NCBI GenBank assembly: GCA_003255025.1
Contig: QANY01006351.1
Span: 124,001-188,000 of the forward strand
Length of the DNA: 64,000 nt
From: Datisca glomerata
Lineage: Eukaryota; Streptophyta; Magnoliopsida; Cucurbitales; Datiscaceae
Reading direction: 5' to 3'
Position 1 is the first letter of the stretch, and each line of letters opens with the position of its first letter. Made by a program: the position numbers and the translations under genes. This document shows positions 1-11,171 of this stretch, in pieces. The notes beneath the pieces were generated by a model. It saw nothing but the letters and a program-made list of their open reading frames with translations, searched no databases and was not told the DNA's origin.

Positions 1-916
1 CCTATGAATGTGATACGTTCATGTTTTTAGTTACTCATGGGGTGCCATCTGTATATGTTTCTCCATCAACTATGATTGCCATATGATTATGTCACCCAGT
101 GTGTGCCATCTGTTTATGTCACCCAATGTGTGTAATCTATTTCGTTGCCTAATTCATGATGTCACATTTTAGTTCACATGTGAATAGTTATGATTAGGTT
201 GTTAACTAGAGAGTATGCCAAGATAAGATATGATTGAGATTATTATATGATTAAGTATGAGACACGTGTTAACTACGTGCTATGTTGAGCCAAGGCAGAT
301 CGAGTATGTTACGTTATTTGATTAATGATATATGACAAGTTAAGTTATGTTATGTCATGATTGCATTTATGATAAGTGAGTGCATGTTATTATGTGAGTT
401 TAATTACTGAGTACTCCCTAGTACTGACTCCCCCACAATTGTTTATGTTATAGGTGGTGATGGCGAGCAGTATAAGTGAGAGACTGCCATAACCAGCTGA
501 ACCAATAAAGGAATTTATGATTTTCAGTTTACGATTTGCTTTCAGACTTGGAACAACGTTTTCTATTAAACTCAGTTATTTAAATAGTTTATTTTATGTT
601 GTGCTTTTCTACGAATTAGGGTGGGTGAAAACTTCATGAATTATGAATTTCATGGTTTGACTTTATTTCAAAGATTAATTCAATTTTATTGAGGTTTTAT
701 CAATTATGCATTTATTACGCTTTGTCGCTTCCATAATTTAATGATAAAGATTTCGACCATGTATAAGTTTAATGCTTCCGCTATTTAAGGTCAAGATTCT
801 TCTATCATGGATAGATTTTCAATTTTGAAATTTTCTTAAATAAGGGTTTTCGATCTGGGGATTCTGAGATTGTGAAATTACACGTACGTTTAACCCTCGG
901 GGATCGGGGCGTTATA
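1..916 (+). mobile_element. Probable 3' portion of a Gypsy-type LTR
   Basis: There is no long reading frame here. The stretch ends in a G-rich tail, ggatcggggcgttatag at about 900-916, which resembles the 3' end of plant Gypsy LTRs (established pattern, from memory). Immediately after it the sequence changes to a coding fragment on the opposite strand, so 916/917 looks like an insertion boundary. The left end of the element lies outside the window. No matching LTR partner was found, so the class is an inference. Confidence 0.3.
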
Positions 917-1371
917 GAAGCCCAACGTGATTTCATAGGGTAGCCTACCCCATGGGTATTTTTCAAACAAATCATCACTATCCAACATCCTAAGTTGATC
1001 TAAATCAATGTTTGTTCCATCTTGTTTTCCAAGGAATAAATTTTCCAGACAGTAAAGTTTTTCCAATTTCAACTTCTCTTCATCGTCCACCCTTTGCATT
1101 TCCTTATAAGCTACCTGTAAATCCTTGTGCGTTATCGATTTATCACCTTTAAAGCTTGATGATAACAAGAACCCACTAGGTAACTTTTCCCTCCTAATTA
1201 AAAGGAATGGATCACAATTCAGTCCTGTAATTATAGCAATAAATTCTTTTAATCCAAATTTTACAAATTTCCTATTGAAATTAAAGCATAACTCATCTTT
1301 CCTGTCATTCTTATACATTCTTCGAATGATGTGCAAGCATAATTGAGAGCGGAATTTGGTGACCTTAATAT
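917..1371 (-). pseudogene. DUF1985-domain exon fragment (MULE-associated protein)
   Basis: The minus-strand frame is open from an apparent splice acceptor (AG at 1372-1373) to about 917, where it meets the LTR-like tail. It encodes about 150 residues. The block FVKFGLKEFIAIITGLNC and the later block KYPWGRLPYEITL match the DUF1985 pattern (Phe-rich strand, EF...TGL, PWG). In plants DUF1985 is mostly found in Mutator-like elements that carry Ulp1-type protease genes, so this is probably transposon-derived (inference). No Ulp1 catalytic domain is visible because the fragment is cut at the 917 side. The domain call is fairly secure; the origin is less so. Confidence 0.6.
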
Positions 1372-1980
1372 CTAGAATGTGTCTAAAACATTATTGCCTA
1401 ATATGATATAAACGTTGAAAACACTTGAGCCACTTTTTATCACTCACAAAAAATTATGATTCGCTGCATCCCCCACTAAAAGAATAAATGAATCACTACA
1501 ACTTAAATGTACAAAACATAGACGTGATGGAATTTTACTAAAATCTTTCATAACACTCCATTGTATTTTATAAAACATTTTGTTAACAATACATAACATA
1601 TACTCACTAACATCAATTTATATTAAAATTTTATATATACAAAGATAACATTTTACTATGTGATGCAGTTCCACTAGTGAACAATGTGAAGAGTACAAGA
1701 CAATACATTGGATGCAAGATGAACATTTCATATTATAGAACATTTGTAAGTGAATCATCTACTACTAAGGAACTAATAAGTGCATCTCCTTTCAACGTGT
1801 TCAGAGAGCTATAACATCTTAAATAGTACATAAACACATTAATTATTTGACAGAATCTAGAACACTTACAGAAATTATTCTACCAGGAATTAATTTTAAG
1901 AAATTATTATAATCAAAGTAGAAACATTATATGAACAATTCATATATGTATAGACAATTTACATAATATACATTCAACTG
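1372..1980. other. AT-rich sequence, probable intron of the DUF1985 fragment
   Basis: No reading frame or RNA gene is seen. The stretch lies between the acceptor at 1372-1373 and the donor at 2278-2279 on the minus strand, so it may be intron sequence. Nothing else is recognisable. Confidence 0.3.
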
Positions 1981-2011
1981 AACACCATCATTTTATAGTG
2001 ATAGTTCATAT

Positions 2012-2045
<34 letters not shown>

Positions 2046-2220
2046 TGTATGTATGTATGTATGTATGTACGTATGTATGTATGTATGTATGTATGTATGT
2101 ATGTATGTATGTATGCATGTATGTATGTATGTATATATGTATGTATGTATGTACGTATGTATGTATGTATGTATTATGTATGTATGTATAATATGAATTG
2201 TCACTATAAAATATGGTGTT
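1981..2220. repeat. (ATGT)n microsatellite in the loop of a ~38-bp inverted repeat
   Basis: A slightly impure ATGT tetranucleotide array fills about 2013-2188. Its flanks are inverted copies of one another. The left arm at 1981-2018 starts AACACCAT and contains TTTTATAGTGA; the right arm at 2183-2220 is its reverse complement with a few mismatches. The whole could fold into a hairpin with the array in the loop. Long open frames on either strand across the array are artefacts of the repeat. Confidence 0.85.
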
Positions 2221-2227
2221 AAGTTAT

Positions 2228-2243
2228 ATATATATATATATAA
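2228..2243. repeat. (TA)n dinucleotide run
   Basis: A short alternating TA run lies just right of the hairpin; a similar run occurs at about 2517-2532. Confidence 0.7.
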
Positions 2244-2279
2244 TATAAACAAAAGTAATGATACAATATGATTGCTTAC

Positions 2280-2451
2280 CTCATCTTCATCAGTAGTTGG
2301 CTGAGATTTCTTGACGGACTTTATTGTAGATGTTGTTGCTGGAGTTATTGGCTTTTTTTTAACTCTCAATATAATCATCAATGTTGTTAGCATAAAAAAT
2401 AGAACTAGAAGCAAGATTTTTTAGTCTTTGACTTGTTCTTTTTGGTTGTGC
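2280..2451 (-). pseudogene. Upstream Lys/Thr-rich exon of the DUF1985 fragment
   Basis: On the minus strand a candidate acceptor (TATATGCAG, AG at 2452-2453) and a candidate donor (GTAAGC from 2279) bound a 172-bp exon. The translation ends KKSQPTTDEDE just before the donor and is rich in Lys, Thr and Ser. A run of eight A residues (plus-strand T run at about 2353-2360) separates two overlapping frames and probably marks a frameshift. The exon lies upstream of the DUF1985 exon in the same orientation, so both may belong to one broken gene. Function is not recognised. Confidence 0.35.
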
Positions 2452-2693
2452 CTGCATATAATAGTAAAATTAATATGGTTTATAACATATGAAACAAATT
2501 TTTATCTAGACTTAGTATATATATATATATACTTAGTTATTGTTCTTCACCACCTTAATGACTGGTTATTACCTTTATTGTTGCTTAATTGGTTGCTTGA
2601 ATAATTACTTTTATTTAATCTCACTCTCCACCAAAGTGGCTGGTTATTTTTATGCTTGATTATTTATCTGTAATTATTTAATCTGTGAATCTG

Positions 2694-2704
2694 ATTTATC
2701 AGAG
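2694..2704 (+). other. Candidate degenerate tRNA-Met primer-binding site of the pararetrovirus
   Basis: The eight bases TATCAGAG (2697-2704) match the core of the plant initiator-tRNA-Met primer site TGGTATCAGAG; the three bases before them do not match. The position, about 150-200 bp before the first movement-protein-like codons, is where caulimovirids carry this site. Eight bases alone could be chance. Confidence 0.3.
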
Positions 2705-2859
2705 GTTGACTTATTAGTTTCTATTTAGTTTACTTCAGGCACCTCAATAAGACTTCCTAGAGACGTAAATCCCGAGGGTAGGGTGGTTGTAGGGGAAAAG
2801 AGGTGAAGAGTCGACCTAGTAGGAGGTTGTAGAAGTCATAGCAGATTATCAGCCAAAAT

Positions 2860-3770
2860 ACAGTATGAAAATTTCAATTATAAAAATAATTTAGTTATTC
2901 TGAGCTATGAGTAGATTATTTAGAAGTAATTCTTCTTGTAGCAATAGACCTATAATGAATACAATACCTGACATAATCAACAAAGAACCTTTTGAATACT
3001 TAGTAGAGGATCAAGTAGATTATAGGGTATGTAATACACCCAAAATACCCAGTAAAGAAATCTATTAATCAACATGGTCTATTGTTTCCTTCAAGTTTCT
3101 GCATCATGTAAAAATAATTAAAAATATATATGCTCTTGGGAAATAGCATGAAACTTGTCAATTACTTTCTCCCAATACAATAAAACTTCACATTGAAGAA
3201 TGATATAATTTCCTCCACTTTGGTTTAGTCTAGATTGGAGTTAAACCACTCATAAGGAGAGGCGTAAATACCTGTCTTGTTAGCTTTGCGTGATGTAAGA
3301 TTTACAAATTTTAATGATAGTATTTTAGGATTGATTGAATCCTCATTTTGTAGTGGTCTAATCTATTTTGATTGATTTTCATATTTGTCTGTTAATTTAA
3401 CAGACCTTCATATTCTAAAATCCTTAACTTTAAAAATTAAAACTAGTGATTACCAAATCCTTGAAGGTGCCTAACCCATAGCTTTAATTTTTAGAATCAA
3501 AGTCACCAAAACCAATATGAATTTTCAAGCCATCAATAGGAATCCAAAAAATCACACCCTATTGATTCAATCTAGCCAAAGTATTGCCATTATTAGAGTC
3601 CCTAAAACAATTAGGTGGTCTGATGTTACTTTGCCTACAAATTGGCTTTTAACCAATGAAAGCCAGCCAACTCCAATTCCACGCCCAATTGAAGATGTCG
3701 ATTACATCTAGAAGTACATGGATGGTACTATAAAAATTAATTTCCAATCTTCTAGTTCTAATCCTCAAAT
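2860..3770 (+). pseudogene. Pararetroviral movement-protein region, broken
   Basis: The longest open piece is 3517-3711 (64 residues). It contains IIRVPKTIRWSDVTLPTNW, a stretch characteristic of the C-terminal part of plant pararetroviral movement proteins. Upstream, weaker matches appear in shifting frames from about 2860. Such proteins form tubules that move particles through plasmodesmata. Multiple stops and frame changes make this copy non-functional. It is the first ORF after the candidate primer site, as expected for the family. Confidence 0.55.
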
Positions 3771-5760
3771 TAGGGAGTATAACTAGCTAATACCCTTATG
3801 AATTTCTTTTCTGGATCATCAATTAATAATGATCAAGATCTTAGGATTCAACAATTAGAACAAGAATTAAAAATTTAAAAATTAAAAGCTTAAGACAAGG
3901 AATAACCACAAATTCTCAAGTCAATTAGCCCATCTTTCGTAATAGGTCTGAACATTTTGACGAAGTCGAAGCACACACTGAATCAGATTGGGAAGGTCTA
4001 ACCCAACATAATAATGACCCAGCCAATCTTGATAGATGTAATAGGTTCAGAGATGCATATAATATGGATAAAAAATCAAACTTGCCGAATGAAAGACGTT
4101 CATGCAAAAATTTAGAGTTGACATATTTTTCCTTGATTATATCGATGATATTTATGAAAAGAATATGTAATTTCCAAATCAAAATGGGTCAAGGAAGTCT
4201 CTAGTGTGGTATCTGCTAGTCATCCACCACTTGAAAAAATAATAATTAATCATAAAAATATTTTAATCACCGCTTCTCCTTTTAAGATTTCAATGGAAGA
4301 AAAAATAAAAAAGTAATTGAACAACTCAATTACACCAACCAAAGTTTCATTACAATAGGTAAACAATTAGATAAATTTGAAAATAAGGTTGATGATTTTC
4401 ATGAATCTAAACCCAATGAAACTCTGAAAGAAAAACCCTTAATAAATCTTTCAGAAAAACCACTTTAAATATTGTTCCTCTTAATAAACAGATTGATAAA
4501 ATACTTAAAGAATTGAAGAATAAATCAATTGAATCATCTTCATCTGTTAAAGTTATTAACCAAGACAGTAGTTCAAAATCAGAAAGCCATAAGTCAGAAT
4601 CCACCTATGAGTCATCCACAGTCCATGAATCTTTAAACAATAATAATATTGAAGATACATTTAAAAATTTAGAAATTAATAAATTAAAAAGGAAGTGGCA
4701 TAAAAAACCATTTCCTCCTGACATTCAAATTAATGAAAATTCTTTAGTTAATCAATTTTCTGTGTTTGTAGAGAAATTATTCGAACGAAATATTGATGGG
4801 CTTTCAGAACATGAGGTCCTGAACAAATTACAACACATGGTGATGGTAGCTAACACCTACATCACAACACATAATTTGCCTCACAATGAAGTAATCGAAC
4901 TTTTAGTCACGGGATTCACATGAATGCTTCATTTCCTGGTGGGAAAAATATCTCACAGAAGAATCTAAAAATATCATCTTTTCAGCAGTAAAGATTGAAG
5001 CTGAAGAAACCCTAATTATTAGAGAAGATCAGGAGACAATGCATGATGCCATCAACACATTTCTTTACACCATAATTGAAGGAATGCCAAGTAATATAGC
5101 TTCGCGTATCCATGACCAATTAACCAATCTTAGGTGTCCAACCCTAAGTGATTTTGACTGGTACAAAAATATATTTTTATCTAGAGTAATGACAAGGGAT
5201 GATAGCAATCAACTATTTTGGAAAAAAATCATTAATGGTTTACCCAATTTGTTTGCCCATAAAATTAGGATAGTCCTTAGTACTGACCTAAAAAAAACTA
5301 CAATAGTCTTACATATGGTACAATCATCACTATAATACAAATGGAAGGTCTTAGAAAGTGTATAAATATGAAAATTAATAAATAAATTAAAAAAGAAAAT
5401 AAAACTGCCAAATATGAATTAGGTAATTTCTGCGAGTAATATAGTTTACTCGCTATTACTCGTTCCCAGTGAAATAATAAAAATTCTCATATAAGCCCCA
5501 GAAGGATTTACAAGCCTTATAGGAGAAAATACCCCAAAAATAAAAATAAAAAATTAAACCAATAATTTTCAAAAAAAATTTTAAAAAACGTTTCTCTAAG
5601 AATAAAAATTATTCTAGAAAAAAATTCAATAAACAGTTCATTGATAAAAGTAAAATTATTTATTTTAAATGTGGCCAAAATGGTCATTTTTCTAACATTT
5701 ATCTAGTAAAAAATAAAACTAATCAATTAAAAATCTCTGATGATGATAACAATAATTTTT
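3771..5760 (+). pseudogene. Pararetroviral coat-protein region with degenerate zinc knuckle
   Basis: Open pieces occur at 4513-4923 (136 residues; Ser-rich start, then a charged segment) and 5039-5335 (98 residues). A Lys-rich stretch follows and, at about 5660-5700, a CCHC-like knuckle: the first and last Cys positions are changed, but the central Cys, Gly-His and Phe remain. Coat proteins of this family carry such a knuckle for RNA binding. The region lies between movement protein and protease, as expected. It is broken by several stops. Around 3830-3890 the sequence encodes a Gln/Glu/Leu-rich coiled-coil-like segment. Confidence 0.5.
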
Positions 5761-6370
5761 TAGAGTCATAGAGTCAATAAAATATTATCAAAGTAGTAAT
5801 GATGATTTAAGAGAATTTGAATCCTGTGAATCCTCCAAATCTAACTCTTCAAATTCTGACAGTGATTCTCTTAACATTTCAATGGGGTGTAAGGACAGTT
5901 ATTGTCAAAAAATTAATTTTTTAAATGAAAATGAAGAATAAGAAAACTTCTTATTATATTGAATTAGTAAAATCCAAAATCCAAAATTAAAAAAAAATAC
6001 TTAGAAAGACTTAGTAGAATAATTCAGAAGAAGAAAACTTCTAAATCTAACAATAATAATACTGCAAGCCTTTTGCAAACCCTTGAAAAATTTTAATAAG
6101 GTTAAAGGAAAGGGAAAAGAATTTACTCTTTAGGAAGTTCAAAAATATATTAAAAATATTAAAATTCAAATAAAAGAATTAAAAGATTCTAACTTAGAAG
6201 TAATAAAAGAATTAAACCTTTTAAATATAGAGAGTTCAATTAAAATTCATGAATCAAGTGAACTAGGAGAACCTAGTAAATTTTTAAATTCTGATAGTGA
6301 GGTTGAAGAACCTATTATCAATAATCAAGATGATGATAACTTTATTTAAACTCTTAATCATATCAAAATT
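5761..6370 (+). pseudogene. Linker between coat and protease regions, broken
   Basis: Lys/Asn/Ser-rich coding-like sequence in the same orientation, with many stops and no motif that I can name. It continues the polyprotein between zinc knuckle and protease. Confidence 0.35.
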
Positions 6371-6700
6371 AAGAAATGAAACATAATGGTCAGAATAATT
6401 ATTCAAGATTTGGATTTCACTTCAATGACCTTGATTGATTCATGAGTAAATTTGAATTGTATACAAGAAGAACTAGTTCCTACCAAATACTTCAAGAAGA
6501 TGAGAAAATCTTTGTCTTCTACCAATGTTATTAAGATGCATATTAATTATGAAATCCCTAAAGTTCATATTTTCCAAGACAATGTATGTTTTAAAAAATT
6601 ACTTGTCTTAGTAAAAAACATGACTGATAAAATTATTTTGGATTTATTTATCTGTTGTATCATTTTACAACAAAACATGATGAGATAATTACTTATCCTA
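6371..6700 (+). pseudogene. Pararetroviral aspartic protease, active-site stop
   Basis: This frame resembles a retropepsin-type protease. The active-site triad Asp-Ser-Gly is visible as GAT TCA at 6437-6442, but the Gly codon is a TGA stop (6443-6445). A 78-residue open piece continues at 6452-6688 and includes LVKNMTDKIILDLF, the hydrophobic strand region expected downstream of the active site. The enzyme would have processed the polyprotein; this copy cannot. Family assignment rests on the motif and on its position before the RT. Confidence 0.55.
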
Positions 6701-6929
6701 TGGATGAACCTATTAAATTCAAATTCCTTTCTTTTTCTCACAATGACAAATTGAAAACTTTAAAGGAAAATCTGTTTTCAAATCCATAAATCTAATTTCT
6801 TCTAAAAAACAATTGTGTTTTCTACAGGATGAATTAAAATTTCAAAAGAATTGAAGAACAACTTCAGAATCCTGCTCTTCAAAAACAAACTAAAATCTTC
6901 GAACAAAGAATTTACGATGAATTATGTTT

Positions 6930-8172
6930 TGACATTCCTAATGTTTTCTGACACAGAAAGTAATATATAGTATGGCTGCCATATATTAGGGATTTGGTGA
7001 AAAGAATATCTCTACCAAGGCACGACCAATTCAAATAAATTCTGAAATGCTTGAGTTCTGTAAGAAGGAAATTACAGAACTTCTCAATAAGAATATTATT
7101 AGAATGAGCAAGTCTCTTTGGTCTTGCTCGACCTCTTATGTGCAGAATGTCAGTGAAATTGAACGAGGAGTTCCTCGTTTAGTAATTAATTTTAAACCCC
7201 TCAATAATTTTTTTGGAATGGATAAGATATCTGATATAAAAAAAGGAATATGTTCAATAGACTTTGAGATGCAGTGGTGTTCTCTAAGTTTGAACTGAAA
7301 TCTGAATTTTGACTAATCTCGATAAATGAAAATAACAAATATAAACTGCATGTGTAACTCTATTTGGCCATTACAAATGGAATGTAATGTCTTTTGGCCT
7401 TAAGAATGCTCCTAGTGAATTTTAAAACATAATGAATAAAATCTTTAATCAATTTACTGATTTTTCAATTGTTTACATTGATGATGTTCTCAATTTTTCT
7501 AGGTCAATAGAATAACATTGAAAATATCTCGAATTATTTACTAAGATAATAAATCAAAATGGTTTAGTTATCCCTGCGAGTAAAATTAGATTATTTCAAT
7601 CCAAAATTAGATTCCTAGGATTTGAAATGCATCATTCCATAATTAAATCAATTGATCGAGTAATACAGCTTGTCGACAAATTCCCTAATGAAATCCTAGA
7701 CAAAACACAATTGTAAAGATTTCTAAGATCTTTAAATTACATATCTTATTTTTATGATAAATTAAGAATTGATTGCAAGCCTCTCTTTAAAGGCTCAAGA
7801 AAAATTCTCCTCCTTAGACATGTGTCCACACCAATCTGATTAAAAGAATTCAAACTCATGTTAAGATGCTTCCTTGTCTTGGCATCCCCTCTAATAATTC
7901 TTTCAAAATTGTGCAGACTGATGCCTTTGAAATAGGATATAGAGGTATCATGTTATAAAAAAAATCTTCCAAAGTCACCTGAACAGATTGTTAGGTTCAC
8001 ATCTGGGACTTGGTCTCGATCCTAAGTTAATTATAGTGCAATTAAAAAGAAAATCTTATATGTTGTTTTGTGTGTACAAAAATTTCAAGATGACTTGTTA
8101 AATTATCCTTTTATAAATTGACTATACTGCGAAACATGTTTTCGAGAAAGATGTTAAAAATATTGCTTCAAA
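6930..8172 (+). pseudogene. Pararetroviral reverse transcriptase/RNase H, copy 1
   Basis: The RT N-terminal part is open at 7047-7298 and contains PRLVINFKPLN, a conserved palm/fingers block. After frame breaks, the catalytic box reads Tyr-Ile-Asp-Asp (codons at 7474-7485), so both catalytic aspartates are encoded. Connection and RNase H remnants follow to about 8172. At about 8173-8189 the sequence jumps back to RT sequence, starting copy 2. Stops and frameshifts prevent a full product. Copy 1 differs from copy 2 by many substitutions and small indels, so the duplication is old. Confidence 0.65.
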
Positions 8173-9195
8173 TATGCGAAACATCTTTAGTAATTAATTT
8201 TAAACCCCTCAATAGTTTTTTGGAATGTATAAGATATCCAATACCAAACAAAAATGATCTGATCAATAGACTTCGAGATGTACTGGTGTTCTCTAAGTTT
8301 GATATGAAATCTGGATTCTGGTAAATTCAGGTAAATGAAAATGATAAATATAATGAATGAAATCGAATGTAATGCCTTTTGGCCATTACAAATGGAATGT
8401 AATGCCTTTTGGCCTTAAGAACGCTCCTAGTGAATTTTGAATCATAATGAATGAAATCTTTAATCAATTTACTGATTTCTTAGTTGTTTACATTGATTAT
8501 GTTCTCAATTTTTCTAGGTCAAAAGAACAACATTGGAAACATCTCGAATTATTTACTAAGATAATAAATAAAAAAGGTTTAGTTATCTTTGCGAGTAAAA
8601 ATAGATTATTTCAATCCAAAATTAGATTCCTAGGATTTGAAATTACATCATTCCATAATTAAATCAATTGATCGAGTAATACAGTTTGCCGACAAATTCC
8701 CTGATGAAATCCTAGACAAAACCCAATTGTAAAGATTTTTAGGATCTTTAAATTACATATCCTATTTTTATGATAAATTAAGAATTGATTGCAAGCCTCT
8801 CTTTAAAAGGCTCAAGAAGAATCCTCCTCCTTGGACATCTGTCCACACCAATCTGATTAAAAGAATTAAAAATCATGTTAAGACACTTCCTTGTCTTGGC
8901 ATCCCCTCTAATAATGCTTTCAAAATTGTGCAGATCGATGCCTCTGAAATAGGATATGGAGGTATTCAGTTACAAAAAATCTCTCCAAAGTCACTTGAAC
9001 AGATGGTTAGCTTCACATCTGGGACTTGGTCTCAATCCCAAGTTAATTATAGTACAATTAATAAGGAAACCTTATATGTTGTTTTGGGTATACAAAAATT
9101 TCAGGATGACTTGTTAGATTATAAATTCCTTCTAAATTGACTGTAAATCTGCGAAACATATATTGGAGAAAGATGTTAAAAATATTACTTCAAAA
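7181..9195 (+). repeat. Tandem duplication of the RT-RNase H segment (unit ~1.0 kb)
   Basis: The block beginning agtaattaattttaaaccc occurs at 7181 and again at 8189 (offset 1008). Downstream landmarks repeat with offsets near 1015, for example the block starting atctttaatcaatttactga at 7441 and 8456. The RNase H end (gagaaagatgttaaaaatatt) occurs before the junction at about 8147 and again at about 9168. Copy 1 is roughly 7181-8172 and copy 2 is 8189-9195. Confidence 0.85.
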
Positions 9196-9310
9196 CAATG
9201 TTTTGCACAATGGCAGTCCATACTTAGTATTTTTATTTTAATATTGAATTCATTAAACGCATTAATAATTCAGCTCCTGACTTCTTGACTTGTGAATTTT
9301 CGCAGGGACG
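8189..9310 (+). pseudogene. Pararetroviral reverse transcriptase/RNase H, copy 2
   Basis: Open pieces are at 8118-8324, 8447-8662 and 8928-9140. The catalytic box reads Tyr-Ile-Asp-Tyr: the second catalytic Asp is a TAT codon at 8498-8500, which alone would abolish polymerase activity. The 8928-9140 piece is the RNase H start, with the Asp-Ala-Ser motif near its N-terminus and a Lys-Glu-Thr motif later. The end runs to about 9310, where the downstream ORF begins. A local duplication of a 24-bp block (8362-8410) replaces part of the sequence seen in copy 1. Confidence 0.65.
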
Positions 9311-9315
9311 ACAAG

Positions 9316-10687
9316 ATGGGGTCTAGGCCCCAAGCCTCGAAGAGAATAATCAAAGGAGAGTCCTCAACTCCACAATTGGCCCTTAAGGCCCAAAATCAAA
9401 GGAGCCTTCTGCTCCAAGACGTCTAAATGACACTACACTGATTCATCAGGCCCAACTACCAATCTGTATTGTTCAACCAATTTGACCCATTTTCAGTCTG
9501 TAAACCATTTGACCCACAATTGGTCAACCAGCCACCCACAAAATACAAAAGGTCATCTCCATATTACAAGAAGGCCCTCAATAAGAATCTTTTCTACATT
9601 GAACCCTTATTTGCTAATTAAAAACATCCAATTGAAATAGAGAATTCCCATTTTCTTCCAAATTTTTATTTTTTCCCCTGACACAAAGACAAAAATCTCA
9701 GTTTCTATAGGGATATTCTCTTAGAAATAAAATCAGTCAACATCAGTCTAATAACCAGTACAGAAGGAAAGATCATCTATCATTCATTCTACATCCTCAA
9801 AATAATAATAATGGAGGATTGAAAAATCCATCTTTCAAGACTAAAACCCTTTTACATAAAAAATAATACAAATTATTTTGACTATGTTTATGTCTGGCAA
9901 ACAATTTTCTTGCATCAAAATAGTGAATTTTCTCATTCTTTGTTTTTAAACTTTGATAAAAATTTCAAAGTCAATTTTCAAAATGGTTTTTGAAATGGTG
10001 GTCAATCCATGGCCCTGTCCTGAATTTATTCCCAATCTAACTCCAACAAAATTTGAACTTATTTCTAAATGTGTTCAAACCCTCACCAATTAAGGTTTCT
10101 TTTCCACCAATACTTTATTTTATAAACAAATATAAAATTTCATGGATCCTAAAATGGTAGTATTTCATTGAAGAGGAAATTCTCACCAAACAATACTACA
10201 TTAAGTGGTGGGACAAATTTAGTACTCTAAAAATCTCTGCCTCCATAAATAATGAGTTGGCAAATATCCCACCCACAATTAAAAGTTATCAAACCATCTC
10301 TTGTGGCCTCATTAAAAATTAATGAGCAAACCAACCAAATCCCACAGATAAACCAAACCAAATCATCTATTTCTTCCCAAGAATCTAAACCTAAATAAAA
10401 AACCTTCTCGAAAAGGAAAAGCCAAGGCTACCAAATCAAATTCAAAGCAGGAGTTGATACAAAAGATGCTTCTTCTCCTTCAAGATAATATTGATTCTGA
10501 CTCTGAATCATAAGTAGAGTCAAATCATCCAATAAAAAATCAAAATCAAGAAGGTCAATCACTCAAAACTCTCGCTCAGCAAGTGATGGGACAATCATAG
10601 GTTCGAGTTCTTCCTGAATGGGATTATGATCATTTCCAAGATTCACAAGACCCATTTAATAGTCTCAATCTCATTGACAATGAATAA
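9316..10687 (+). pseudogene. Downstream pararetroviral ORF, broken, function unknown
   Basis: An ATG at 9316 opens a basic frame of 36 codons that ends in a stop. Coding-like sequence continues in shifting frames, with a Trp-rich patch near 9990-10020, a Lys/Ser-rich stretch near 10390-10460 and an acidic Asp/Ser/Glu patch near 10480-10510, ending about 10687. It lies between RNase H and the promoter region, where caulimovirids carry either a transactivator or an ORF of unknown role. I cannot choose between these. Confidence 0.4.
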
Positions 10688-10861
10688 AGAAAGATAATTC
10701 ACCTTTGGCAAAATGCCAAAACTCCAAGAATCAATTGATGAATCATGATGACAGTTCAGTACAATGCAATAGTCATAATGATCTTCATGACAATGAATTT
10801 TCCACAATCAAAGAATCCAATGCACAATAATAGTCATTATGACTTTTTCAGACAATAATTA

Positions 10862-11000
10862 TGATCAACAATCAAAACACAAAAGTCCAAGATAGCAATT
10901 ATCAAGGATCAAGAGTAATGGCTGCACCAAAATAAAGCAACGATCAAGACACGAAGGCCGATATAGCAATCATCGAGGAATCTTTGTAATTTGTCATTTC
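10862..11000 (+). repeat. Two ~72-bp direct repeats upstream of the viral TATA box
   Basis: The block from 10871 (atcaaaacac...gatagcaattatcaagga) recurs from 10943 (atcaagacac...atagcaatcatcgagga), offset 72 bp. Repeats upstream of the transcript start are common in pararetroviral enhancers. An enhancer role here is inference. Confidence 0.5.
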
Positions 11001-11163
11001 TATGATAATTGTACTGGTTGTCGAATAATTATGTAAATATTTATGCTTTTAACTATTTATAGCCAAAAATAGAAAAAAGTAGAAATGTAAAATGTTTTTG
11101 CTTTTGTAAAGTAGAGAAGTTTAGGTAAGTGATGGGTTCCCGGTGAACTGCACTTTCCTCAGC

Positions 11164-11171
11164 TATAAATA
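11164..11171 (+). promoter_or_regulatory. TATA box of the pararetroviral transcript
   Basis: TATAAATA, followed by a pyrimidine-rich stretch that would form the transcript start and leader (about 11195-11300). It lies after the last ORF, as the major promoter does in caulimovirids. Current activity is unknown. Confidence 0.5.

Noticed and set aside
1998..2222. Long open frames on both strands across the ATGT array
   Set aside because: They encode only periodic Met-Tyr-Val-Cys or His-Thr-Tyr-Ile patterns from a tetranucleotide repeat; not genes.
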